Assembly (NCBI RefSeq): GCF_009674775.1
Contig: NZ_WKKE01000026.1
Span: forward strand, 1 to 64,000
DNA from: Flavobacterium sp. LC2016-23
GTDB taxonomy: Bacteria; Bacteroidota; Bacteroidia; Flavobacteriales; Flavobacteriaceae
Reading direction: 5' to 3'
Length of the DNA stretch: 64,000 bases
The notes under the pieces are model-generated. The model was not told where the DNA came from. It searched no databases and saw nothing but the letters and a program-made list of their open reading frames with translations. Positions 43,107 to 50,828 of this stretch are shown piece after piece; the first letter of the stretch is position 1; each line of letters opens with the position of its first letter. The position numbers were made by a program, and so were the translations under genes.

Positions 43107-43270
43107 CTGAGAAGCTTTGAATTCTTTTCTATTATCAAAAATATAAGCAAAAATTAAGAATATGCTTCATAATCCCCAGATTATATAACAATTGTCAAGA
43201 ATTATATAACAAAGCCCATATGCTTAGATTTTACTTTTACACCATTAAATAATTAAAAAAAATTGTCACA

Positions 43271-43780
43271 ATGAAATTAGGAAATCTAAAAATGTTATGC
43301 CTTGCACTTATTGCTTTATTATACGCCAACACAACTTTCGCTCAGGACAGTGAAATTAAAAATTACGATCAGGGATTCAGATTAGGATTTGGAATAAATG
43401 GAGGTATACCAACTGACAAGGATTATAATTGGGCACTTGGCGGAGATGTACGTCTGCAATATGACTTAACCAAAAGAGCGTCATTAACCCTGACAACAGG
43501 TTTTACCAATTTATTTAAGGGAGGCGATGCCAAGGACCTTGGATTTATTCCGGCAAAAGCAGGTTTTAAAGCCTTTGTATGGGAAGACCAATTTTATGTT
43601 TTAGGTGAAGTCGGTGCCGGTTTTGCTGTTACGAACGGTTACAACAACACAACATTTTTATGGGCTCCGGGAATCGGGTACGCCAATAAGTACATCGATC
43701 TTAGTGTTCGATATGAAGACTATCACGATTTCAAAACCAATCAGGTAGCATTGCGCGTAGCCTACGGTTTTGATTTGTAA
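43271..43780 (+). CDS. Small outer-membrane beta-barrel protein
   Basis: The 169-residue protein has a signal peptide (about 1-24, ending TTFAQ) and about eight alternating strands (LGFGINGGIP, DVRLQYDLTKRASLTLTTGF, YVLGEVGAGFAVT), and ends with aromatic GFDL, fitting an OmpA/OmpX-like eight-strand barrel. It is a single gene ending in a GC-rich terminator. No function is assigned. Confidence 0.82.
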   Translation: MKLGNLKMLCLALIALLYANTTFAQDSEIKNYDQGFRLGFGINGGIPTDKDYNWALGGDVRLQYDLTKRASLTLTTGFTNLFKGGDAKDLGFIPAKAGFKAFVWEDQFYVLGEVGAGFAVTNGYNNTTFLWAPGIGYANKYIDLSVRYEDYHDFKTNQVALRVAYGFDL

Positions 43781-43814
43781 AAATACATTTATTTTTATTC
43801 TTTTGTTTTTGGTA

Positions 43815-43849
43815 AAAACCCGGCAGTTGCTCATAGGCTGTCGGGTTTT
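43815..43849. terminator. Terminator between OMP and ppk2 genes
   Basis: AAAACCCGGCAG and CTGTCGGGTTTT pair with one G-U, with T runs on both strands. It resembles the secA-side hairpins in its CGGGTTT arms. Confidence 0.85.
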
Positions 43850-43854
43850 TTATT

Positions 43855-44736
43855 TTATTTTTCTAATTCTTTTTTATACAGTTCAAAATTGGCTTTTATT
43901 TCATCATCCAGTTCAGGTTCTTTAATGTCGGTATACTTTTGCATTTCTTCCCAGATAATTTTGGCTACAATATACCGGGCCATTTCCTTATCATCGGCAG
44001 GAACAATGTACCAGGGCGCATGATCGGTTGATGTTTTATTAATAGCCTGCTGATAATATTTCTGGTATTCCTCCCAATGTTCACGTTCTTTTAGGTCCCC
44101 CGGTGAAAATTTCCAATTGTGTTTTCCTTCTTCCAGACGGCGCAGCAATCGTTGGCGCTGTTCTTCTTTGCTAAGGTGCAGAAAAAATTTCATTACAATA
44201 GTGCCGTTTGCAGCAATATGTTTTTCGAAATTATTGATTTGCTCTATCCTGTTTTTCCAAAATTTTGGTTTAATATCTTCTACCGAATTGATTCCGGGCA
44301 GGTTTTCACTTAAAATAAATTCCGGATGCACACGTGTTACCAGCACATTCTCATAATGCGTCCTGTTAAAAATGGCAAACTTCCCTTTTTCCGGAAGTGC
44401 AATATAATGTCTCCATAAATAATCGTGTTCTAATTCAGTTGAATTGGGTGTTTTAAAACTATGCACCACCACTCCACGCGGATTAAATTCCTTAAACACT
44501 TCCCGAATAAGACTGTCTTTCCCTGAAGTATCCATTCCCTGCAGACAAATCAGGACGCTGTATTTATTGTGCGAATACATCACATCCTGCAAGTCGCTCA
44601 GTTTTGCCTGAACCTTATCCAGTTTTTCTTCTTTTTCGTCATCATCCGCTTTGATATCCAGCAGCGTCGGAATATTCTTTAAACTTATTTTCTGAACAAC
44701 TTTAAAATCATTTGGGTCTATCGATTTCATATTCAC
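43855..44736 (-). CDS. Polyphosphate kinase 2 family protein
   Basis: The 293-residue cytosolic kinase has CLQGMDTSGKDSLI (Walker A, about 64-77), FNRTHYENVLVTRVHPE (Walker B and lid) and FFLHLSKEEQRQRLLRRL. It fits PPK2, which phosphorylates nucleotides from polyphosphate. The short single-domain length fits class I or III; sequence alone does not say whether AMP or ADP is favoured. It is transcribed singly. Confidence 0.9.
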   Translation of the reverse strand: MNMKSIDPNDFKVVQKISLKNIPTLLDIKADDDEKEEKLDKVQAKLSDLQDVMYSHNKYSVLICLQGMDTSGKDSLIREVFKEFNPRGVVVHSFKTPNSTELEHDYLWRHYIALPEKGKFAIFNRTHYENVLVTRVHPEFILSENLPGINSVEDIKPKFWKNRIEQINNFEKHIAANGTIVMKFFLHLSKEEQRQRLLRRLEEGKHNWKFSPGDLKEREHWEEYQKYYQQAINKTSTDHAPWYIVPADDKEMARYIVAKIIWEEMQKYTDIKEPELDDEIKANFELYKKELEK

Positions 44737-44885
44737 AAATTTTATTATTATTGGTATTTGATCTGTTATTACCGATTAGTGAGGGTAATTTCACAGCATT
44801 CCGTTTTATCGTAATAGTAAATATAGTACTTTTACGAAGCATATTCCTGCTATTCATTGCAATACTTTTTCAATAAATTGTTTTT

Positions 44886-44990
44886 TCCAAGCCATAACAA
44901 GAGCTTCCGTTGGTCGCTTTGTTCTGCCGGAAAAAATACAATTTCTCCTCAAAGTATTTTCATTGCTATCAGGGCTGGGCACTCTTTTAC
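44886..44990 (-). repeat. Family I modular element, minus orientation
   Basis: Its reverse complement holds GAGTGCCCAGCCCTGATAGC, then CAAAGCGACCAACGGAAGCT, closely matching GCGACCAGCGGAAGCTTTG at 19753-19905. It overlaps the false N-terminal extension of the next gene and ends just before its start. Confidence 0.75.
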
Positions 44991-45002
44991 AAAACAAAAT
45001 TC

Positions 45003-45839
45003 ATGGAAAAATTCACTTTAGAAATATTATTTCAAATCATCGGAATCGGTTCGGCATCAGGATTATTCTTCAATAACAATTCCCTTTATATCATTGGTGA
45101 CAACAGTGGATTCTTATACGAATACAACATGCAGGACCAGCATTTAAGCCAACATCCTTTGATTGATAATCCATCGCAGAATATTCCCAAAAATATCAAA
45201 CCTGATTTTGAATCTATTACCCATCACAATGATACGTTGTATGTTTTTGGCTCGGGTTCGACCGAAAACCGGAACAAAATGATTGCGTTCGATCTGAAAA
45301 CCAAAACGATTTTACAAAAAAACAATTTGGTCGACTTATACAGTCTAATGCAAAGTTTCGGAGAAATAAAACCGGAAGATTTCAATCTGGAAGGTGCCAT
45401 TTTCGATGGAGAAAACTGGTACTTATTCAATCGCGGAAACGGAAAGTCAAACAAAAACACCATCTTCACCATCCATGCTAAAAATTTAGGAGAAGAATTT
45501 GCCCTGGTTGCCACCAACTACAAACTGCCTAAAATAAAAGGAGTCCGTTGCGGTTTTACCGATGCGGTTTTAGTCGAAGACAAAATCTATTTCCTTTCAA
45601 CCGCCGAAGATACCCAATCTACTTACGACGACGGGGAAGTCCTCGGAAGCTTCATCGGACGCATTGATCTCAAAACCATGAAAATCGATTTCACCCAAAA
45701 AATAACCTCCGCCAACAAATTTGAAGGCCTGACTTTCTACAAAAAAGAAAATAGTAAAATTGAGTTTTTGCTTTGCGAGGATAATGACACGGAACTTTTG
45801 GAAACCAAGATTTTTAAGTTGAGTTTGCTGGTTAAGTAA
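45003..45839 (+). CDS. Predicted beta-propeller protein (DUF6929-like)
   Basis: The start is ATG 45003 (278 residues). A longer frame from 44910 would translate a family I element. The motifs ASGLFFNNNSLYIIGDNSGFLYEYN, KPDFESITHHNDTLYVFGSGS and EDFNLEGAIFDGENWYLFNRG are blade-like repeats, and SANKFEGLTFYKKE closes it. DUF6929 is my recollection of the family and is unconfirmed. It has no signal peptide, so it may be cytosolic, unlike the propeller protein at 3733. Confidence 0.72.
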   Translation: MEKFTLEILFQIIGIGSASGLFFNNNSLYIIGDNSGFLYEYNMQDQHLSQHPLIDNPSQNIPKNIKPDFESITHHNDTLYVFGSGSTENRNKMIAFDLKTKTILQKNNLVDLYSLMQSFGEIKPEDFNLEGAIFDGENWYLFNRGNGKSNKNTIFTIHAKNLGEEFALVATNYKLPKIKGVRCGFTDAVLVEDKIYFLSTAEDTQSTYDDGEVLGSFIGRIDLKTMKIDFTQKITSANKFEGLTFYKKENSKIEFLLCEDNDTELLETKIFKLSLLVK

Positions 45840-45888
45840 ATTCAATATTTTTAATAGAGAGATAGCATCGTTAATTCAAAAGTTAAGA

Positions 45889-46218
45889 ATGAATAAAGAA
45901 GTAATAATTAATAATTTTAGTCGATCGCTAAAAAATTTATCGTTAGAGGCTGATGAACAAATAGCATCATTTCCAAACTTTGTTGTTGTAACAGATGAAT
46001 TATTATTGGATTTTAATCATTTCTATGAGGTTATAAAAGAAAACTATTCAGGTCTCTTTTCTGAGGAACAAATAAAAGTGTTAGATCATATAAACTTTTA
46101 TATTGACCAAATACCTTCTGAAGATTTATCTATAAGTGAAATAGATGAGTTGACAAATTATTCTTTCTGGAAACAACTAAGAATTTTGTCAAGAGAAGCA
46201 ATTTTAAAATTAGAATAA
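45889..46218 (+). CDS. Hypothetical helical protein
   Basis: The 109-residue, mostly helical protein has no signal or known motif. It contains LLLDFNHFYEVIKENYSGLFSEEQIKVLDHINFYIDQIP and is very AT-rich compared with its neighbours. The size and composition recall orphan immunity or antitoxin-like proteins, but no toxin is next to it, so this is only a suggestion. It stands alone, 49 bp after the propeller gene. Confidence 0.55.
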   Translation: MNKEVIINNFSRSLKNLSLEADEQIASFPNFVVVTDELLLDFNHFYEVIKENYSGLFSEEQIKVLDHINFYIDQIPSEDLSISEIDELTNYSFWKQLRILSREAILKLE

Positions 46219-46267
46219 AATTAAATACATTTTTAATATCAAGTATTTTATGATATCACAAAACGGG

Positions 46268-46350
46268 AGAATATCATTGCGGGAGACGCACCGCTGTGCG
46301 CCTCTACGATAAACCTTTGTCGCTTTGCAACTTTGAACCTTTGAACCTTT
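46268..46350. repeat. GCGGGAGACGCACCGCTGTG and TTTGAACC word repeat
   Basis: GAGACGCACCGCTGTGCGCCTC is a near-palindrome at about 46284-46305. CGCTTTGCAACTTTGAACC and TTTGAACC direct words follow it. It lies in the leader region of the sigma factor gene. Confidence 0.6.
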
Positions 46351-46418
46351 AAAAAAAAAATCATCATCGTCCCAACCTTTTTATCTTTTTAACCCTCTTA
46401 AGTATAAAGACAACAATT

Positions 46419-46955
46419 GTGATAAACGAAACTCAGATTTCCAACTGCAAAAAAATGCAACGTGATGCGCAGCGTCAGGTGTATGAGTATATGGCTCCAA
46501 AGCTGTATCGCCTCTGCAAACGATACCTAAAAAAGGAAGAAGAAATAGAAGAAGCCCTGGCCGATGCTTTCTATACCATCTTTACCAAAATAGAACAGCT
46601 TAAGGAAGTTCAGGCTTTTGAGGCCTGGGCCAGAAAAATAACGGTGAACCATTGTTTGGCGACTATTAAGAAAAATACAAATTTCAATATGTATCTTGAT
46701 GATGTCAAATTGCTGTCACAACCTTTTACGGACGAAATTACGCATTTAGAAGAAGAAGATTTACTCAATTTATTAAACCATATTCCGGATGGCTGCAAAA
46801 CTGTTTTTAACCTTTTTGTCATAGAAGGTTACGGACATAAAGAAATAGCCGCGATGCTCAACATTTCTGAAGGCACCTCAAAATCACAATTGAATGCTTC
46901 CAAAACCAAGCTCAAGGAATTAGTAAACAAATTGTATTATCAAAAAGCAAAATAG
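46419..46955 (+). CDS. ECF-type RNA polymerase sigma factor
   Basis: The 178-residue protein has region 2 (APKLYRLCKRYLKKEEEIEEALADAFYTIFTKI...FEAWARKITVN) and region 4 (HIPDGCKTVFNLFVIEGYGHKEIAAML) of an ECF sigma factor. The start is GTG at 46419. The next gene begins three bases after its stop and encodes an anti-sigma-like protein, followed by a plug-domain protein, so the three form one operon. Such Bacteroidota units often govern surface nutrient or stress genes. Confidence 0.92.
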   Translation: MINETQISNCKKMQRDAQRQVYEYMAPKLYRLCKRYLKKEEEIEEALADAFYTIFTKIEQLKEVQAFEAWARKITVNHCLATIKKNTNFNMYLDDVKLLSQPFTDEITHLEEEDLLNLLNHIPDGCKTVFNLFVIEGYGHKEIAAMLNISEGTSKSQLNASKTKLKELVNKLYYQKAK

Positions 46956-46957
46956 TC

Positions 46958-47923
46958 ATGGACAATCACGATAAATTATTCGAAAAAATAAAAGAAGCTT
47001 CGCACAACGCCGAGAGCAAAGATTTTCCCGCAATGGATAAAGTCTGGTCCCGCGTTGAAGAAAAACTGGACAAAAAAGAAGATAAAAAAACAATAGCATT
47101 ATGGAAAAAAATTGCCATTGCCGCTTCTCTGTTATTGGTTATTTCTTTAGGCTCTCAATTTATAAAAACAAACAATACCTCAACTATTCAGGAAACAAAT
47201 CAGGTAGTAACGAATGAAACCCAAAAAGAACCGATTCAAACCGGTTTAGAAAAAAATAAAATTGCAACGTCTGAAGACTCAGGAATCATATCAAAAACGG
47301 AAGCGACAGAAATCCTGAACAACCAAATTAAGCAACAGCAAAAAGTAGCGATTCAGGAAACACATAGTGCCAACAAACAGACAATTGATTACGAATCAGT
47401 TCCTTCAATTGCAGCTGATCAAGTTGCGGCACCTGCTCCGTCAATTTCTTCCGGTTTTTCAAGCGAAGAAGATTCGGTTGAAAAAGACAAAGCCTTTGCT
47501 CCCGTTGCGGCATCAAGGCCTTTAAAAGGCGAATCTTACCGAATGGCTGCTGCCGAGAAAGAAACTCAGATGGCCAAAAAAAGTGCGCCCCTGGTGATCC
47601 TGAACGGAAAAGCAATTTCCCATACAGATGACGCCAAAAGAGACAAGATGATGCAGGGAGAGCTTTCGAACTTAAATCCGGAAAATGTAGAATCGCTGGT
47701 AGTTCTGGACGAGCCATTATACATTATTGACGGCAATTATTATTCTGAAGATGATCTGTTCGGTAAAAATCCAAAAAGTCCGTACGCTCCATTAAACAGA
47801 CAGGAGATCAAAACCATTACTATTCTGCAGGATCTTGAAGCGACCGAAAAATATGGTGAAAAAGGAAAAAAAGGCGTTGTCATAATCACCACCAAAACCG
47901 GAAAACCAGCTCCGCAGCAATAG
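46958..47923 (+). CDS. Anti-sigma-like membrane protein with TonB-plug-like C-terminus
   Basis: The 321-residue protein has a cytosolic N-terminus (1-48) with the EKIKEA...VWSRVEEKL pattern of anti-sigma factors, one membrane helix (about 50-67), and a Gln/Lys/Ser-rich linker. The periplasmic end has two plug-like units: LVILNGKAIS...NPENVESLVVL and LYIIDGNYYS...IKTITILQDLEATEKYGEKGKKGVVII. The last resembles the energised plug of SusC receptors (DATAIYGxxGxxGVIxITTK). It may sense a plug-domain protein by structural mimicry; this is inference. Confidence 0.8.
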   Translation: MDNHDKLFEKIKEASHNAESKDFPAMDKVWSRVEEKLDKKEDKKTIALWKKIAIAASLLLVISLGSQFIKTNNTSTIQETNQVVTNETQKEPIQTGLEKNKIATSEDSGIISKTEATEILNNQIKQQQKVAIQETHSANKQTIDYESVPSIAADQVAAPAPSISSGFSSEEDSVEKDKAFAPVAASRPLKGESYRMAAAEKETQMAKKSAPLVILNGKAISHTDDAKRDKMMQGELSNLNPENVESLVVLDEPLYIIDGNYYSEDDLFGKNPKSPYAPLNRQEIKTITILQDLEATEKYGEKGKKGVVIITTKTGKPAPQQ

Positions 47924-47949
47924 CAAAAACTTCACTTAAATCTACTATC

Positions 47950-48612
47950 ATGAAAAGTCTCAAACTTCTTTCATTAGTCCTTGCTATGCTGGTAGGTTTC
48001 GTATCCGCTGCACAGCAAAAAATAATAACAGGAACTGTTTCCGATTACAATACTGTTCTCCTGGCCGGAGCATCTGTTAAAATTCAGCAATCAGGAAAAG
48101 AAACTGCCACCAATTTCGAGGGAGAATATACAATTGCTGCCCAAAAAGGGGATTCGCTCATTTTTAGTTATGTGGGATGTCAGCTACAAACACAAGTCGT
48201 AGGAAATAAAAATGTTATGAATGTACAATTAACCACCAGTCCCCCGCTCCCTGAAAAATTTGGTTATAATCCGCAAATCACTGATAAACAGTATCTCCGG
48301 TTAACCGAATCCCAAATCAGAAATATTGATTCTGTTCCATCCAACAAGGAACCGTTGTATATTGTTGACGGGGTTCCGGTGAAATCACAGCAAATAGCAA
48401 GAATCAATCCTTATGATATTGAGAATATCAGCGTCTTAAAAGAAAACGAAGCTACTTCACTTTATGGCATCAGAGCATATTACGGAGCCATTATTATTAG
48501 TACAAAAAACGAAGTGTACAAGAATCTTACAGCCGAAGAAACAGCTATTGAATTAATGAAGCTCCCGGTTCCTTTCTCAAAAAAACAAATTAAGAAAGAT
48601 TTAAATTATTAA
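47950..48612 (+). CDS. Secreted CarboxypepD_reg and TonB-plug protein without barrel
   Basis: The 220-residue protein has a signal peptide (about 1-20), a CarboxypepD_reg-like domain (ITGTVSDYNTVLLAGASVKIQQSGKETATNFEGEY, about 25-95) and a plug domain (about 125-185: LYIVDGVPVKSQQIARINPYDIENISVLKENEATSLYG...GAIII). It ends before any barrel, where SusC proteins continue for about 700 residues. It is last in the sigma/anti-sigma operon, 26 bp after the anti-sigma gene, and may be the periplasmic partner of the anti-sigma plug domain. Confidence 0.85.
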   Translation: MKSLKLLSLVLAMLVGFVSAAQQKIITGTVSDYNTVLLAGASVKIQQSGKETATNFEGEYTIAAQKGDSLIFSYVGCQLQTQVVGNKNVMNVQLTTSPPLPEKFGYNPQITDKQYLRLTESQIRNIDSVPSNKEPLYIVDGVPVKSQQIARINPYDIENISVLKENEATSLYGIRAYYGAIIISTKNEVYKNLTAEETAIELMKLPVPFSKKQIKKDLNY

Positions 48613-48654
48613 AAGTGTTTGAAATCGCTTTTGGCTTCATCATAGTTATTTTAC

Positions 48655-48662
48655 TACATTTG
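48655..48662 (+). promoter_or_regulatory. -7 box TACATTTG for the scramblase-like gene
   Basis: TACATTTG matches TAnnTTTG. A TTTTG about 21 bases upstream could be its -33 element, and the ATG follows 46 bases later. Confidence 0.55.
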
Positions 48663-48708
48663 GTTTTTAATAAAAGCCTTTAATAAATTAACTTTAAATC
48701 AAAATTTA

Positions 48709-49296
48709 ATGAATCCTATTTTAAATCAGAATTTATTCCTTGTAAAAGAACATGTTGGTATGTTTAAAGCAGCTAACAACTACGATATTTATGATCCCGA
48801 AACCAATCAGATCATTATGAATTGCCGCGAAAATAACCTTGGCTTTTTCACCAAAGTATTTCGTTTTACTGATTATAAAAGAATGACTCCTTTTGATGTT
48901 GAAATTACAACTGCTTCCGGTGAAAAATTAATTACCGTAAGACGTGGTGTTGCCGTTTTCCGTTCGACTGTTGAAGTTCTGGATGAAAAAGATCGTTTGG
49001 TAGGCACTTTCAAACAAAAGTTCTTTTCTTTTGGCGGGAAATTTGAAATTCTGGATAAAAATGAAAGACCTTGTGCCACTCTTCAGGGAAAATGGACCGG
49101 TTGGGATTTTAAATTTTCGCATGAAAACAGGCAATTGGCTCAGGTTAGCAAAAAGTGGGCAGGAATGGGCAAAGAACTTTTTACCAGTGCAGACAATTAT
49201 GTGCTTCAGATTGAAGAGCACGTAGCAGCCGACAGTCCGTTGAGGCAATTAATCCTTGGAGCTGTGATGTGTATCGATATGGTTCTGAAAGAATAA
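48709..49296 (+). CDS. LURP-one/scramblase-family protein
   Basis: The 195-residue protein forms repeated beta strands (VEITTASGEKLITVRRG, VEVLDEKDRLVGTFKQKFFSFGGKFEILD, WDFKFSHENRQLAQVSKKW) and a final hydrophobic helix (SPLRQLILGAVMCIDMVL), as in the LOR/phospholipid scramblase-like superfamily (Tubby-like fold). The role in bacteria is unknown. It follows the plug gene in the same direction but has its own -7 box. Confidence 0.78.
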   Translation: MNPILNQNLFLVKEHVGMFKAANNYDIYDPETNQIIMNCRENNLGFFTKVFRFTDYKRMTPFDVEITTASGEKLITVRRGVAVFRSTVEVLDEKDRLVGTFKQKFFSFGGKFEILDKNERPCATLQGKWTGWDFKFSHENRQLAQVSKKWAGMGKELFTSADNYVLQIEEHVAADSPLRQLILGAVMCIDMVLKE

Positions 49297-49328
49297 GAAA
49301 GTTGTTAAACTTAGATTAAGAAAAAACG

Positions 49329-49387
49329 GAAAGCATCATTTTAGAAATCAAAAGAATTATTTTTGTGTCACTAAGAATGATGCTTTC
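49329..49387. promoter_or_regulatory. 12-bp inverted repeat bracketing a -7 box
   Basis: GAAAGCATCATT (49329-49340) and AATGATGCTTTC (49376-49387) are perfect arms on either side of TATTTTTG (49358-49365). The -7 box is therefore inside the loop. The hairpin may instead be a terminator for the scramblase-like gene. Confidence 0.6.
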
Positions 49388-49408
49388 TGCATTTCAAAAA
49401 ATACGACC

Positions 49409-50125
49409 ATGACAGATTTAAAAAATAAAAATGCCCTGATTACCGGAGCCGGGAAAGGAATCGGAAAAGCAATCGCTATAGCGTTAGCCAAAGAAGGCGT
49501 CAACGTAATCCTGATTTCCAGAACCCAGGCTGATGTGGATCAACTGAGCGCTGAAATTTCCAATTTAGGTGTAAAGGCTTTGGCTCTAAGTGCTGATGTT
49601 TCAGATATTACTTCTATCAATACAGCAGTAGAAAAAGCATTGGCTGAGTTTACCAACATTGATATTTTAATCAACAATGCCGGTATTGCTGCTTTTGGAA
49701 AATTCCTTGAACTGGAGCCGGCTGCCTGGGAAAAAATCATTCAGGTGAATTTAATGGGAACCTATTACACGACCCGCGCTGTTTTACCCAACATGATTGA
49801 AAGACAAACAGGCGACATCATCAACATTTCGTCTACTGCAGGTTTAAACGGAAATGCCTTAACCAGTGCGTACAGTGCTTCTAAATTTGCTGTAATGGGT
49901 TTAACCGATTCGTTAATGCAGGAAATGAGAAAACACAATATTCGTGTTACGGCACTAACGCCAAGTACAGTAGCTACCGATCTGGCTTTGGATTTAAACT
50001 TAACGGACGGAAATCCGGAAAAAGTAATGCAGCCGGAAGATATTGCCGAATTAATCATTGCGCAACTGAAATTAAACCGCAGGGTTTTTATTAAAAACAG
50101 CAGTATCTGGTCGACAAATCCATAG
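49409..50125 (+). CDS. Short-chain dehydrogenase (FabG-like 3-ketoacyl reductase)
   Basis: The 238-residue classic SDR has ALITGAGKGIGKAIA (cofactor loop), DILINNAGIA, ISSTAG (catalytic Ser) and YSASKFAVMG (catalytic Tyr and Lys), all intact. It reduces or oxidises a keto/hydroxy substrate with NAD(P)H; being outside a fatty-acid operon, its substrate is open. Its promoter lies within a 12-bp inverted repeat. Confidence 0.88.
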   Translation: MTDLKNKNALITGAGKGIGKAIAIALAKEGVNVILISRTQADVDQLSAEISNLGVKALALSADVSDITSINTAVEKALAEFTNIDILINNAGIAAFGKFLELEPAAWEKIIQVNLMGTYYTTRAVLPNMIERQTGDIINISSTAGLNGNALTSAYSASKFAVMGLTDSLMQEMRKHNIRVTALTPSTVATDLALDLNLTDGNPEKVMQPEDIAELIIAQLKLNRRVFIKNSSIWSTNP

Positions 50126-50134
50126 ATTAAAAAT

Positions 50135-50225
50135 AAATTCCAAAAAAATTTAAATTCCAAATTCCATGCGCTAATTGGAATTTGGCGTTTGGAATTTGGA
50201 ATTTGGAATTTTAAAAAGATTGGAA
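50135..50225. repeat. Family D word repeat (AATTCCAAATTCC)
   Basis: AAATTCCAAATTCCA at the left and TGGAATTTGGAATTTGGAAT at the right pair across a short spacer. Half of the same word is seen at 61630-61662. Confidence 0.75.
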
Positions 50226-50240
50226 TTTTAAAAAAACAAG

Positions 50241-50753
50241 ATGGAACAATATTTAAGACAATTAATTGCGATAGAATTCACAGACAAAAAAGAAATTTTT
50301 ACCGGCTTTCTTATTGATTATTCCGATGACTGGATTTTACTAAGAAATAATCCTGTTGATTATATTCTTGACGGGTTTGTGATTCTAAAAAACAAAAATA
50401 TCGAAGCTGTTCACAGAGATCAGGACCTTGCTTTTACTGAAAAAGTAATCCGTATGAAAGGTTTGAAAACAAATGCCGAAGATATTATTCCGATAAGAGA
50501 TCTGGCTTCTATTGTGAATTTCATTACTGATAAATATGGGATTTTCCAGATTTCAAAAAAATCGGCCAAATCTGCTTATTTAGGCAAATTAATCGAATTA
50601 ACCGACGAAGAACTGACAATTGACTTCGTGGACATAAAAGGAAAGTTTGGAGGCGAATTAAGCTTTAATCCGCAAAAAATAAGAGTAATTGAATTTGATA
50701 CGGATTATATCAATTCCCTGAAATTGGTAATTCAGGAAGATGCGAAACAGTAG
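50241..50753 (+). CDS. Hypothetical protein with two Sm-like halves
   Basis: The 170-residue protein seems to repeat a strand-rich unit: IEFTDKKEIFTGFLIDYSDDWILLRNNP...GFVILKNKNIEAV at the start, and AYLGKLIELTDEELTIDFVDIKGKFGGELSF...IRVIEFDTDYINSL at the end. The pattern recalls two Sm-like folds; I cannot assign a family. It is a soluble, probably cytosolic, single gene. Confidence 0.62.
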   Translation: MEQYLRQLIAIEFTDKKEIFTGFLIDYSDDWILLRNNPVDYILDGFVILKNKNIEAVHRDQDLAFTEKVIRMKGLKTNAEDIIPIRDLASIVNFITDKYGIFQISKKSAKSAYLGKLIELTDEELTIDFVDIKGKFGGELSFNPQKIRVIEFDTDYINSLKLVIQEDAKQ

Positions 50754-50783
50754 TTAAACAGTTAGTTCATTCTATAAAAACAG

Positions 50784-50806
50784 AAAAGCCCTTTAAAGGG
50801 CTTTTT
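50784..50806. terminator. Bidirectional hairpin terminator
   Basis: AAAAGCCC TTTAAA GGGCTTTT is a perfect palindrome with T runs, between the Sm-like gene and mtaB on the opposite strand. Confidence 0.9.
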
Positions 50807-50828
50807 GTTTATTTTTTCATTTCGATTT

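Noticed and set aside
44910..45002. N-terminal extension of the propeller protein
   Set aside because: It would translate a family I repeat element; a clean ATG is found at 45003.
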